A program made the position numbers and the translations under genes. From Tetrahymena thermophila SB210 (taxonomy: Eukaryota; Ciliophora; Oligohymenophorea; Hymenostomatida; Tetrahymenidae): DNA of 64,000 nucleotides. This document shows positions 1-11,819 of the stretch, piece by piece (the first letter of the stretch is position 1; every line of letters begins with the position of its first letter). The stretch covers positions 372,001 to 436,000 of the forward strand of contig NW_002475923.1 of NCBI RefSeq assembly GCF_000189635.1. The letters run 5' to 3'. A model generated the notes under the pieces. It was not told the origin of the DNA and did not search any database. It saw only the letters and a list, made by a program, of their open reading frames with translations.

Positions 1-127
1 AGTTATAATTTATTTTTTTATTTATTATTTTTTAAGCATGTCTAAAATTGATTCATATTTTATGCAAAAATATTTTGAATTTCAAAGCAAGGCTTAAATT
101 TATTCTAATTTTAAAATATTTTGTTAG
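1..127 (+). other. probable intron of the transportin gene, cut by the window edge
   Basis: Very AT-rich sequence ending in TTGTTAG at 121-127, immediately before an exon that matches transportin from about HEAT repeat 2. It has no convincing coding frame, so it is best read as the 3' part of an intron. The N-terminal exons lie outside the window. Confidence 0.6.
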
Positions 128-3062
128 GTGTTACATTAAAGTCGTTAGTAGAGAGAAATTTTGAGCATATTCCTGAACAAAATATCTAGTTCATTAAGCA
201 AAACTTGTTCTAGTCATTTAACGATTAATAAAAAGCCATTAGAAGCGCTATAGGTACTTTGATGACCACTATAATTTACAAGGGAGGATTTTAAAAATGG
301 CCAGAATTGATTGAGTTTATGATCTAAAACTTAGAGTCCACAGACCAAGGTGCTATTATTAACAGTATAGATTGCATTTCTAAAATCGTAGAAGATTTAA
401 GAGTAAACTCTGAAAATTATGCATTTTTAGATTCTTCAAAGGGAGGATCTTAGCTCAACGTTTTGATTCCTAAACTTTTTTCCTTCTGTGATCCAAAATA
501 TGGTACAGAAATACAATCAAACGCTATCCACACATTGAACTTATGCGTTTAACCAATGCCTGCTGCTTTGGCAGAAAATTTAGATCAATATTTATAGATC
601 CTCCTAAGCAACGTATAAAACAGTGAAAAGAGTATCAGACAAAGAGCTTTCCAAGGAATTACAGCATTAACTGAAATAAGAAGAGACGCAATAATGAAAA
701 GAATAAATCAAGTCATTCAATCAATCATTATTGGTAGTTAAGATGCTGAATATGATGTTGCTAAAAGTGCCTGCAACTTCTGGTTTGAATATCTTGGTAT
801 GGAATAAAGTCCAGAAGACATATAACAAAGTATGAAATGTGTTTAACCATACTTAAAAGAGTATATAATTGTTTTTTTTAAATTCAACTTTTAGTTAAAA
901 CTAAGAATTTTCTTTAATTTAAAAGTTTGCTTCCTGCTTTATTGAAGGGTCTTTAATACACTGACGATGATTTAATGAATATTTTGCCTAGCACATAAAA
1001 CATAAATAATAGACCTGAAATTTCAGAAGTAGGTGACATTGATGATTGTGATTTTGATGAAAATGAGAATTAATATGATTTTGAAGGAAATGATAATGAG
1101 AGAGAAACAAACGATTATGGTGAGTACACATTGAGAAAAGTTTGTGGAAGAATTATATAAAAATTTTCATAGCAATTTAGAGATGACGTTTTCCAAATTT
1201 TATAACCTTTAATTGAGCAATGCTTCTAGAGCAACGATTGGAAAATAAAGTAATTTCCTTTATAAGTCTTTGATATAAATTGTGTTATAAAAATCTTTTT
1301 TATTTTAAATTAATCAGAGAAGTTGGCATAATTTGTTTAGGCGATATTTCTGAAGGAAGCATTAATTCTGTTTAGGTACATTTAGGAAATATAATTCCTT
1401 CATTGATATAGTTGTTCAATGTTCCTGGATAAAATTATCTCCTTCAAACCTCAATTATGTGGACCATTTGTTAGTATAGAAGCTGGTTGATTGACAACTA
1501 CAATTAATATTTCGATGTAATCAAAAGCTATTTGTAATGCATGGCTTTCGGAATCACTCACTAAATGCAACACTTGTAAGAGTGTTCTTGCCAGTGCTTA
1601 AAGGATTTTGTAGATAATGGATCTATGATTCTTAGACCATACTTGCACGATTTCATTAAAGTATTTAATTTGAAGAGAATCGGATAATTATTTTTTTTTG
1701 TTAACTGTAATAGGTTGTTACTGAAGCAATTAAAGTTTATTAAAACAGCAATTTAAATATGCTTTTAGATGCTGTGTGCACTATTGTTAGTACCATGTAA
1801 GAAGAAGTGAATACTCCAGAAGTCCTCCAAACACTACTTCCACCTATCCTTGAAAAATGGGGATAACTCAAATCAACTGATATTGCTATAAAAGGATTTG
1901 CAGGTAAATTAGATTGAAATAACAAACAAGCATTTTAAGTTAAAATAAAATTATTAGAATGCTTCTCTCTTCTTGCTCAAGAATTAGAATCCAATTTCTT
2001 AATCTATACCGAATACATTTATCCTAAATGCTTTGAAATGTTACAAAATTATGTCATAGCTTTAAACACAGAAAGTAAAGATAGAAAACATATTAATTAA
2101 AAGAAGTAAATATTCCTTATGGGTACCGATCTCATGAGCAGCATAGTCTATTGCACAAAATAAAACTTTGCTCTCCTTGCTCAACATACAGATTTAAACT
2201 CTATAATTATTAATACAATAGATGTAATTAAATTAGTCATTATTTTCTGTTTATCAAAATTCTTTTTCTTAAAAAAAAGTCTTAAGACAGTGAGGTTAGA
2301 TCTTTCATATTCACCTTGATAAGTGAAATTTCAATCCATTGTCCAAACTATATTGCATAAAAAGTAGAGATATATACTCAAATGATATCTTAGCATGTTA
2401 TTCTTTTCCCACATTCCCTAGATCCCGGTAATTATTACTTGAATACTTGCAATAATGCTGTACTTTGTCTCAACTAATTATGCATTAGTTATCCTGAAAT
2501 AATGAAACCTTATGCTTACCAAATAGCTTTAAAAATAATTAAAATTTTAGAAGAAACCAAAAAAGTATTTAAATTTAAAATTTGAATTTTATATTAATGT
2601 TCTTTACAAAAATAGATGGTTATTGATGTAGCCAGAAATGTATGTTGCTCTTTATGCTCCATAGCATTACTTGATTACTAAAACGTTAGTTAACATCTTT
2701 CTAGTTTCGTCTAAAAATTCTGTCTTAGTGTGAGATAATACAATGGATAATAAAAGAGAAGAGCTTTTGAGTATTTATTTAGTTTTATTGTTTTCATTAA
2801 TATATTTTATTAATTAATATAAAAAAGGGGTTTATTCAAAATGGCATTCCACAATCCTAATGGTATCATTAATTATATGAGCTACATTGTTGATTCTTTC
2901 ATAAGATACTAAAACCCTCCATAGGAGTTGAAATTGTAATTCAAGACTCTGTTGATCGAATATAAAAAAACTCTTAACGATGAACAGTGGTAAAACTTCC
3001 TTTTGAACAGTAATTTCGACTAAATAGTTATCAAAAACTTAATTTAGCAATACCTTTCTTGA
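128..3062 (+). CDS. transportin (importin-beta family karyopherin), 3' part, 8 exons
   Basis: Nuclear import receptor of the transportin/karyopherin-beta2 type, a HEAT-repeat solenoid that carries PY-NLS cargo through pores under Ran control. Exons, all phase-consistent: 128-860, 926-1249, 1318-1660, 1714-1903, 1958-2223, 2280-2564, 2616-2770, 2828-3062; TGA at 3060-3062. Seen: the family order from start to finish, including IRSAIGTLMTTII followed by GGFQKWPELI, DVAKSACNFWFEYL, an acidic loop (DIDDCDFDENEN, then more D/E) that matches the transportin H8 loop, then LRKVCGRI, LGDISEGS, PPILEKWGQL and a C-terminal AFEGLFKMAFHNPNG block close to the family consensus. The N-terminus lies upstream of the window, so the gene is partial. 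The acceptor at 1957 is preferred over 1939 because the latter leaves a 36-nt intron. Family assignment is strong; exact intron edges are inferred. Confidence 0.88.
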
Positions 3063-4656
3063 AATCAACCACCAAAGCAAGTGAGAGTAATGAAAAATTA
3101 TTTAACTTAATCAATCAACAATCCAAAATATCAATTAAAAAAAACTATATGATCTATCTTCGATATACCAATCAATCAATAAATAAAATAAATCGTTATC
3201 ATTCTATTTCAATTTAATTCAAAGAATTGCATTCTCAATTATTTTTAAGTATTTTAATTACAAAAAACAAAATAAAAATATGATTAACCAAAAAGAAAAC
3301 AATAATAATTATCAAAATAAAATAATAATCAAAGTTAATAATAATAATAAATTAATAATTAAATCTAACTAGCAACGCTTGAAATATAAAAAATTAATTC
3401 AAGTGATTTTTATTTCTAAATAAAATAAAATATAATATATGATCTTGTCTTTGTATTTATATGTGTTTGTATTATATTAATTCTATTTATTTATTTAATA
3501 AAAACATCTCAAAATTTTATTAAAATTTAAATAAATATTCAATTAAAAGTCGATTCATATTAATTAATTCATAGTTTAAAAATAAACCAGAAGAATATTT
3601 ATTTTAATCATTTATAATTGATTATTTTTATAATCTTTGATTTATTTTAAAAATATTTGTAACTCTTTTAAGTAAATATTTTTCAGATTAAAAATGAACC
3701 GCAGTACATACTTACAGTCAATTTCACAAAATTTAACTCAAAAAAATAAATAATTTTTGTTAATTGTTTTAATAATAAGATTTATCTTTTTGAAATTTAT
3801 GATGATTTAGGAAATATTAGGGTATAAAAGTATATTTACACTTTTTTCTATTTATTTAATTGAAAAATTAAACCTTATTTTTATTTTTTAGTTTCAATTA
3901 AATGTGTTTGTTTTAGAGTTAGTAAAGTTCAGTAATATTCTATTTTTTGAGATTAATAAATTTAAAATAGATTTTAACTTGGTTTTTTGAGCTAATATTT
4001 AATATAATTTATTTATTAAATTTTAATTTTTAAAATAATTTTTTTAATGAAAAATAAATAGTTTGTAATCAAATAAATATTTTACAGAATAAATACACTT
4101 AAAATAAAATAAAGTTAGTGATAAATAATTCAATTCATTAATTAGTTTATTTATTTATTTTGAGGCAAAGCTAATTATTTATGGAGTTCGAAATGTTTAA
4201 TTATTTATCGAATATTAAGTATGCTAAAATATTTATCAAAATTCTTGTTTAATGCAAATATTTAAAGTTCTATGATTTACTTGAACAACAAAGTTTTTTT
4301 GTAATAAATTTTGAATTTAAGGAAAAGCAGTAAAAATTATGTTTTATCAACTATTACAAAAGATTTTTTAATGCCACTTGAAATCCATAGAAATTAATGA
4401 ATTAATTTTTAATACGATTTTCAGAAAATTATTTACCAAAAACTAAATAGCATTCAAAGATTCATGGATAATTAATTGCAGTTATCAAACAAAAATCAAC
4501 TTTTGGATTAGACAATATTCACCGCATATACACTAATAATAATTCTTAATTTTTTTATACTAAAATTGATACTGCAAAACTAATTTAAAATAAATAACAT
4601 AGTATTTCATAGTTATATATAAAATAATAAGCTATAAATAAGTTAATTAATTAAAC
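3063..4656. other. intergenic, AT-rich
   Basis: About 1.6 kb of very AT-rich sequence with scattered homopolymer runs. No open frame has coding-like composition, and I see no tRNA-like fold and no repeat beyond simple A/T tracts. It presumably holds the transportin 3' UTR and the promoter of the next gene. Confidence 0.6.
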
Positions 4657-6639
4657 ATGCAAACATACTAAGGCAGTGCATTTTCCTCGTCTGAAACTTC
4701 GCCATTAAATTATCTTAACGAAATAGATTAAAATGTTATTGGGAAGTATTACTTAAAAAAATTTAATCAGCTCAATAATCCTAGAGCTAGATAGATTGAA
4801 AATTCTAAACAAAAAAATACTGAAAACTTAGAAAAAATAGTGATTTAACAAAGATCTGTTTAATTTATTATAGAGCCCATCTACAAATTAATAGAACCAA
4901 TAAACAAATTTTATATTTACGGAGACTTTCCAGTCGAAGCAGACTTCTTTTCTAAAGAAACAAGCGATTTATAAACTATTTTAGAGGAGTCCAAATAATG
5001 GACTTAATGGAAACAATGCGTTCAAGTATAATACAATCATTAAAATGGGTTTCTAGAATTGTTTCAAAGTATTAAATTTATTTATATGATTAATTTTAAA
5101 ATGAATTTATTTTACTGATATTTAATCTATTTGTTATAACAAAAATATTTATTTCATTTATTTCTTGATTAACATTTAAGACAGACATATTGTTTACTAT
5201 TTTTTCAATTTTAATATAAATAGAAAGTAATAATAGTGGTTTAAGTGATTATTAATATATTGTTAATATACTTTAGTCTTTATAAGATTAAAGAATGTAT
5301 GAATTATCTCAGATAATTTAAAGCTACGGAAGTGCTATCCTCAATAATTTAACTTAGATAAAATAAATTTTTAAATTTGTAAATAATAACCCATAGCTTG
5401 TGGATTATTTAGAGAATAGATTTGTAGAGTTTTAGTAAAAAGGATTAAAATGGATTTAGGAAAATATAGATTCAAATTAGTACTATACTTATGTTTTTGG
5501 TAAAATTGATTTCAAAGAAGAATGCTATTATAATTATTAAGAAGGTTTTTCATCTGGGCTTTTGTAGATTTTAGGTATCTATCTATCTTTCTTACTATTC
5601 ATTTATTTATTTAGATAGTAATTTAATTTTTATGATGCCGATTAATTTCTATATGGCCTAAGATCTTATTATTAAAAACCATTTAAAAATTTGATTAATT
5701 TTACTTATTCAATGTTAATATTACTTGAACAATTCTTCCAAAATTGTAATTTATAAAGAAAGAATTTTATCACGTATAAGAAATAATAAAATCAAAGAGA
5801 TTAAATTTAAAGAGAATATTTTAATTTAAAATGATAAAATATATAAATAATAAAGGGTTGGATGTAGAGACTGCAGCAAGGATAATACTTAAGGTAGGAA
5901 AGTTAGAATTTATAGATCAATATGGGAGATTCATCAAACTTTACAAAAAATTGGTATTTGCTATATCTCGGAAAAGAGAGTAGTAAGAAGAATTAAATTT
6001 TAGTATAGTTACAGTTGATGGTTATAAGATTCCAGTAAAAGTGTTAGTTATAAATCCACCTATATAAATGAGTGATATTTCGTAATATTTTAATTAATTT
6101 AATATTTTTTTTACAAGTAATAAACAAATAACAAATTTTGCATCATCAATTCCTCAAAATAATCTTTTAAGTGCATAACTTAATTTACATTAATCTATAA
6201 ATGAATCAATACATTCTTACTTAATTAATTGGTATTTTAATAAATATTTACAAAACCTTACTTTAAATTGTTAAACATTATAATTCTTTAATATAAACTA
6301 GAATAAAAGAACTGCTAAATGTACCTCAATTATCTTTTAATTAAATTTTAACTATATTCTAGTATTAAATTGAACCTGCTTGGTTGAAATTCCTATAGGA
6401 TTAAAGGTAGGATTAGCATAATTTAAAGCTTAAGTAATTAGACCAAGCAATTTTGTAAGATTTCAGCTGCATGTAAAGATATTTAAGATATTTCTCTATT
6501 ACTTACATTATTATCTTTATTATTTTATTAATCACTATTACCAAAAGAATTTTTATTTAATTCAAAATTAATTTAGGAACGACCCTTTTATAGACAAGTA
6601 TTATAAATAACAGTTTTAGCAAATAAAAATATAAAGTGA
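4657..6639 (+). CDS. PAS-like-domain protein, paralogue 1 (about 371 aa)
   Basis: Unnamed protein related to the next gene downstream. Model: 4657-5068, 5224-5574, 5856-6116, 6548-6639, TGA at 6637. The first exon has an N-terminal domain (FYIYGDFPVEADFFSKE) that aligns with VYIIGDMIVEDFLDKSE in paralogue 2. Exons 2-3 carry a YTYVFGKIDFKEE block, a helix ending in LQILG, and then KVGKLEFIDQYGRF, KLVFAISRKR and TVDGYKIPVKVL, matching paralogue 2 block by block. The GKIDF...LLxLLG...LDGxxIPV order is reminiscent of the PAS domain of fungal Ert1/AcuK regulators, but that is a weak inference. The last exon (ERPFYRQVL) matches EQPFYKAFAQVL in paralogue 2, and then the protein stops early. The 431-nt last intron is long for this window, so the 3' end is the least certain part. 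Confidence 0.6.
6378..6448 (+). ncRNA. candidate structured element inside the last intron of PAS-like paralogue 1
   Basis: A locally GC-richer stretch bounded by GCTTGGT (6378-6384) and its exact complement ACCAAGC (6442-6448), enclosing a small TCCTATAGGA palindrome and a TTTAAAGCTTAAG palindrome. It could fold as a closed stem with an inner hairpin, which would fit an intron-encoded small RNA. I see no clear C/D or H/ACA boxes. Could equally be chance or part of a missed exon. Confidence 0.25.
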
Positions 6640-7249
6640 GTAAGAAAAAAAAATATGTGGATTCACGGTTCTCAATTGAAGGATTTTACTTTTTTTGTGA
6701 TGAAAAATCCTAAAATTAATCAACATGATTTAAACAAAAAAAATTAATTAAATTAACTTACAAATTTAAAATAGTAGGAAAAGAAATAAATATTTATATG
6801 TCTTTAGTTTCAAAATATAAATTGTGTATTGAAATAAACAAATAAAATAATTGTCCTGATATTTATTATTTTTTGTATTCTCATTCGCATTTATCAGATT
6901 TAGATTACTCAAAATTTAGAAAATATTTAGATTTTCGCAATTTTTTAATGCTAAATTCAGAACAGGTTTCTCCAATACTGATTAATTACTTTTAGAAATT
7001 GTAGAGAAAGAAAGTTATTATAAACATAAAAATAACAAAGCTATAGTGGTCTATCCATACAATTAATTTTTTTTTAGTAATTAATTTATGTATTTTTTAT
7101 CATTCTTCAAATTTTAGGTTTATTAAGAGATTTTCTTAATTTTTTATCATTAATTAATTTTTAATTTTTATAAATACCCTTGTGTTGTTTATCTCTTTAA
7201 ACAAAAAAGCATAAAAAAAGATTAATTTGTTTTGTGGAATAGAAATTAA
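6640..7249. other. intergenic between the two PAS-like genes
   Basis: AT-rich, with a small inverted repeat (GGATTTT...AAAATCC, about 6671-6710). Short open stretches exist around 6655-6770 and 6798-7060, but they lie in different frames, have no recognisable motif and are expected by chance when TGA is the only stop. Confidence 0.5.
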
Positions 7250-8853
7250 ATGGAAGTTGAGGACTCTAATTGCAATTCAAATACATATGGATTGGCTCTT
7301 TCGAGAAAAGTAATATAAACTTTCGTATAAGATAAGAAAGATCATGTGATTTTTATGTATTTCCATAGACTTAATTGGATAATGATAGTAGTTGTTGCGA
7401 TGAAGAAGACTTAAAGAAAAAGTAGTAGAGAATATACAATTTGATGGATTTTTACAAGCAAAGGAATGAAAAATATAAAAAAGTTGAGTTTGATTATAGT
7501 CATATTGAGAGATTTATTTTACCAGAAAAAGAAGTTTATATTATTGGTGACATGATTGTAGAAGATTTCTTAGACAAATCAGAACCAAGTTAGATTGTAA
7601 GGGCTTCAAATTGGCAGTGCTGGCGAAGAGCAATAAAAGTGGAATTTAGAAAGGATATATTGTGTTTAGAAACTATTAATGGTATACAAATTGTTTATAG
7701 TTTTTTAGGATTAAGAGTTTAACAATTTCTTTAATAAAAGAAAATACTGCAATTGGTCTATGTGAAATGAAACAAGTAGTGAAAATGCTTTAGTCAAAAG
7801 GCGATTAATAACTATATAATTTATCTTGCTTGCTGGCAAATTACTAAAAAGTAATAGATATCATTTTAGGTGTAAAAGCGGATATAATGGCTTTCTTGAA
7901 AATATATCCTAACATTTAACAGTTGCAAGACTAAGTATTTTAAAAATGGTTGGAGGATTGTTATAAGTGGATTAAAAAAAACATGAAACAAGAAGATATC
8001 TACACCTACGAAGTAGGTAGGATAGATTTTAAGAAACTAGAACATTAAGAATATATGTTTGGTGTGAGTAAATCACTGCTAGACTTACTAGGTAAATATT
8101 TTTTTTAAATTAATTAAAATTAGAGGTAATTAAAAACTTCAATCAAATAAATTAAAGATCTATTTATATATATATCTATCTATTTGTTTATATATTTGCT
8201 TTAAATTAGGAACTGATGAAAATACAGCTGTTAATATAGCACTTCGTTTTGGTAAAATAGAATTTTATACTGAAGAAACAAGGTATATTAATATTACTTA
8301 GAAGTTGATTTTTGCTTTAACTTAAACCAGAGACCCTAATAGAGTTATAAAATATGATATAATCACCTTAGATGGAATAGTAATACCTGTTTAGGCTAAA
8401 ATAGAATGCCCAGTTATACCTTTGTCATCAGAGTAAATATTTTCTTACAATTTTTTATACCAATTTTTTAATTTAATTCTATAAAAAGAGTTCCTGGATT
8501 AAGCGAATAGCCATTTTATAAAGCTTTTGCTTAAGTATTAACAGTAATCAAATATTAAATTGATGATAAATACATTTAGCTAGTTAATAAATCGAGATCT
8601 ATGCAAAATAATAACAAGAGTTATGGGGAAGATTTTTCTTACACTATGGAGAGGTAATTAAGTTTAATTAAAAAAATTATTTTAAATCTTTAAAATTTTT
8701 TTATTTTGTAAAATTTACTTTGAATTTTATAAAAATTTTAATAATAAAAAAAATAGCACTTTGTTACTAGAAAAGTTTTATAAAAACGAATACAAACAAC
8801 AATTGAACAATTCTAATTAAGATATAAAGCGCTGCTTATTTACTGAATTATGA
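7250..8853 (+). CDS. PAS-like-domain protein, paralogue 2 (about 406 aa)
   Basis: Second member of the adjacent pair. Exons, phase-consistent: 7250-7309, 7369-7661, 7709-8091, 8210-8432, 8489-8653, 8757-8853 (TGA 8851). Residues about 1-40 are polar and acidic (DNDSSCCDEEDLKKK). About 60-120 is the region shared with paralogue 1 (YIIGDMIVEDFLDKSE, WQCWRRAIKVEF). About 125-240 is helical, and about 220-350 is the conserved core: YTYEVGRIDFKK, FGVSKSLLDLLG, LRFGKIEFYTEE, QKLIFALTQTR, IITLDGIVIPVQ and SEQPFYKAF. The intron inside the LLG codon falls at the same place in both genes. A PAS-type fold and a regulatory role are inferences from the motif order; I see no DNA-binding domain. The intron at 7662-7708 is short (47 nt) and was chosen because it alone keeps the frame. 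Confidence 0.68.
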
Positions 8854-10698
8854 TGATGACAATGCTAAGAAACTAATTTATAATTAAAAAATTAATTACT
8901 TACTTACTAAATTTTGACTGTTGCTTTTTACCTTGCAGCCAAAAAAATAATAAAAACACAATAATTATCTATACCTCTCTAACAAATACATCTAACAAAA
9001 TATAAAAATAGATAAATTAGCATTAATTAATTAATTGATCAATCTAGAATTTAATATACTTCCTTGATTAAACCAAATAAAATTAATCTAATTTACAAAA
9101 AAACTACTTAATTTATATAAAAATGACTAATAAAATTTATTTAAAAAACCAGCTAAAAAATGTTTTGTCTGATTCTTAGTTAATTAATTCGTAAAATCTA
9201 AATTACTTTCTATTAAAAAAAGCATATAAATATATAAAATTTTATAAGTTTCAAAAGTTTAAAAACTTAAAGAAAAAATTTTTTTCATTTAACTTCAATT
9301 TTATTTTTTATCAATTATTTTTTTAATATTTTTATTTTTTTGCCTATCTATGTATCTAATAGTCTTTATATTTTTGTCATCTATCAGTCTGTCTGTCTAT
9401 CTATATATATATCTATTTATCTATCTAATATAAGTCCGTAAATTAATTATATCTATGTTAAGTTTAATCGATTTTTAATTTAATAAAAAGTAAATAATAT
9501 TAAAATGACTGAATTTTTTGTAAAAATACAAGAGTAAATAACTATTGGTAGATTTTTTAATTTATTTTTAAGTTTTTACACATCTTACTAAGTAAAATGA
9601 AAAATTTTTTTTGTTAAATAATTTAAAAAATTTTCAAATATAAAATTTATTCAAAATAAAGTTTATTTATTTATTATATTAACATATTTATTGATAATTA
9701 AAAGCTTAAAAAATACATCAAAATATTAAAAATACTTGATTATTGAAGATTAATTTACTATTTTTTTTTTTAAATTATTTACGATATTTATTTAGTTTAA
9801 TTAGTATTTGTTATTTATTAAGTTATTCATTCCATAATTTTTAACTTTACTTATGAATTAATTATTTAATATATCATATTAAAATAAAGTTTTACTATGA
9901 AAATTTATTTAAATATGTTAATAAACAAATCTACACAAAAAATAAATAAAATTATGGTTATTTCTGATTACAAAATAAAAATACTAAAAACAAATAATTT
10001 GCTTAAGGATAAAATAGTTATAAATACTATTCTTTTTCTTCCCAATTTTAAGTACATTGTAAATAACACTAGTAATAAATAACTACTAGTTAGATATACT
10101 AGAATGAGAAATTATTAAAGTATTATCATAGTGAAAAAATATTATAAAATAATATAAGTGTTTATAAATATTTAGCTTAAAGGAAAATAGTATAAAATAG
10201 TATTCTTTTTCTTCGTAATTTTAAGTATTTTAAATAAAACTATCAATAAATAATTATTAATTTGATATACCAGCATAGGTAATTATTAAAGTTAAACTAT
10301 CATAGTGAAAAAATATTTTAAAAATATATCATCGAATTTACAAGTATGTATAGAGATTTGCAAATTTGTATTTATTTTTGATTATAGACATAATAATTAA
10401 GATAATAATAGAAATATTTACAAAACAAATAGTAGTTTATATAAAATAATTAAATAAAGTGTTTTTTTAGTAGTTATATCATTTTAATTTTTGAAATGGT
10501 TTATTTTTAATTTATAAATAGTTTATTTATTTATTTAATAGATTGTTAAAGTTCTTTATTTGTTATTACATTTGTGACATTTTTTTTGTTTGCTTTTTCA
10601 TTTTTGATTGTTTAAAACTTTCAATATTTAATCAAGTGAGAAGAAGAAGAAGTTAATTAATAATATTTTTATAAATTGTTTTTTTGGCATGATTTTAT
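8854..10698. other. intergenic, AT-rich, with simple repeats
   Basis: About 1.8 kb without a convincing gene. It contains CTATCTAT-type microsatellites at about 9368-9425 and the degenerate duplication at 10000-10330 listed separately. The small open frame at 9897-10082 overlaps that duplication and has no coding features. Confidence 0.6.
10000..10330. repeat. degenerate tandem duplication, period about 173 bp
   Basis: The block beginning TATTCTTTTTCTTC at 10028 recurs at 10201. In both copies it is followed by AATTTTAAGTA, an AATAAATAA tract and then CTATCATAGTGAAAAAATATT (or TATCATAGTG in the first copy). Indels and substitutions show it is old. No coding frame is preserved. Confidence 0.7.
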
Positions 10699-11819
10699 TC
10701 AGTATATTTCTCTGATAAGCTCAGAGGGACTTTAGTAGTTTTTATATTGCTTAAATTTAAAGCTATTTTTAATTACTGGACGGACATCGTCAACTTAAGC
10801 CAAATACCTTAAATAATGGGATAATTCTAATAGTTCTTAATCTCTTTTATCATCGTAAAAAGGAACAATTGGTATTCCATTTAAAATGTTATGGCAAAAA
10901 GAGAGACAGCAGTTGTCGACTATTACTAAATTTTTGATGTCCCTGTTCTTGAAGATTCTTAAGTCTTTGATGTAGATTCTATTTTTGTAAATGCAATTTT
11001 CCCTAAAGAGTCTTTTAAAAATGAATTTGTTCTGAGGATCGAGTTTGTTAATAACTTCATTTGCATAAACGCTTCTGCTAGCTGTAAAGATGACTATTTC
11101 GTACAAGTGAGACATTTCCTCCAAGAATTATTTTGCAAATGGTCTAACATTAATTCCAGCCTTTTGATTTTTTAAAAATTAAATTTTAAAATAAGATTTA
11201 TTAAAAGTTAGTTTTAATCAGATATTTTTTATCTATCTTAATTTTCAAATAGCAAATTTAATTTAGTCAGAATTTATTGCTTCTTGGATATAGTTTACAA
11301 AATAATAAAGCTTTTTACTTGAACTACTTCTTTTGAGTCAGCTTAAATGTCCAAAATGAAATCGCTAGAATTATCCAAAGACTCATTGCAATGAATTAAG
11401 GTCTCATCAAGATCTAAGATAAGAGTTTTTTTCTTTTTGATTTCAAAGGGAGGCATAATAATACATCTTTCATCTATTTCTTTCTAGCTTGAGACAGGAA
11501 TTGTGTTCATCATGTGAAAGCTTTAGAAAGAAGAAAGGAAATGTTCTCTGAATAAGCAGCTGATATTGTCTCTCAGAGCCAGGTTTACTGCTCTTAGCAA
11601 AGGTTTTACATAGTACTGACAGACAACATTCTTCTACAATTTATCATCAATGTTTTTTTTACATTGAGTTTTTGACATCTGAGTTTGAAGCTTCTCCATG
11701 TTCGAGCTTTTATCAGGTTCTTGAGGAATCATTTCATCAATAGCAGATATTTTCTTAGAGACAAACAGAGAATCTGGCATTTCACATTGTAAGTCATCGC
11801 CATTCATTTGATTGATCAT
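10699..11819 (-). CDS. FCP1/SCP-like (NLI-interacting factor-type) protein phosphatase, 320 aa
   Basis: Mg-dependent aspartate phosphatase of the FCP1-homology/SCP/dullard group, which acts on phosphoserine/threonine such as the RNA polymerase II CTD. Two exons: 11319-11819 and 10699-11160, with a 158-nt intron. Seen: an N-terminal low-complexity half (residues 1-120), then LILDLDETLIHCNE with the catalytic pair Asp136 and Asp138. Further on are RPFAKQFLEEMSHLYEIVIFT with the TAS step, the capping segment, and NLVIVDNCC with the second Asp pair region, followed by NGIPIVPFYDD. This is the full order of the family core, about 180 residues. The usual DNSP motif reads DNCC here, a departure from the human SCP pattern. 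ATG at 11817-11819 is the first in frame. The substrate cannot be told from sequence. Confidence 0.86.

Noticed and set aside
3060..3062. Possibility that many in-frame TAA/TAG codons mean pseudogenes
   Set aside because: All genes show the same pattern, conserved Gln positions fall on these codons, and every frame closes at TGA, so the reassigned ciliate code is the simple explanation.
6655..7060. Apparent long open stretch upstream of PAS-like paralogue 2
   Set aside because: Careful frame counting shows two unrelated frames; with only TGA as stop and this base composition, such lengths occur by chance.
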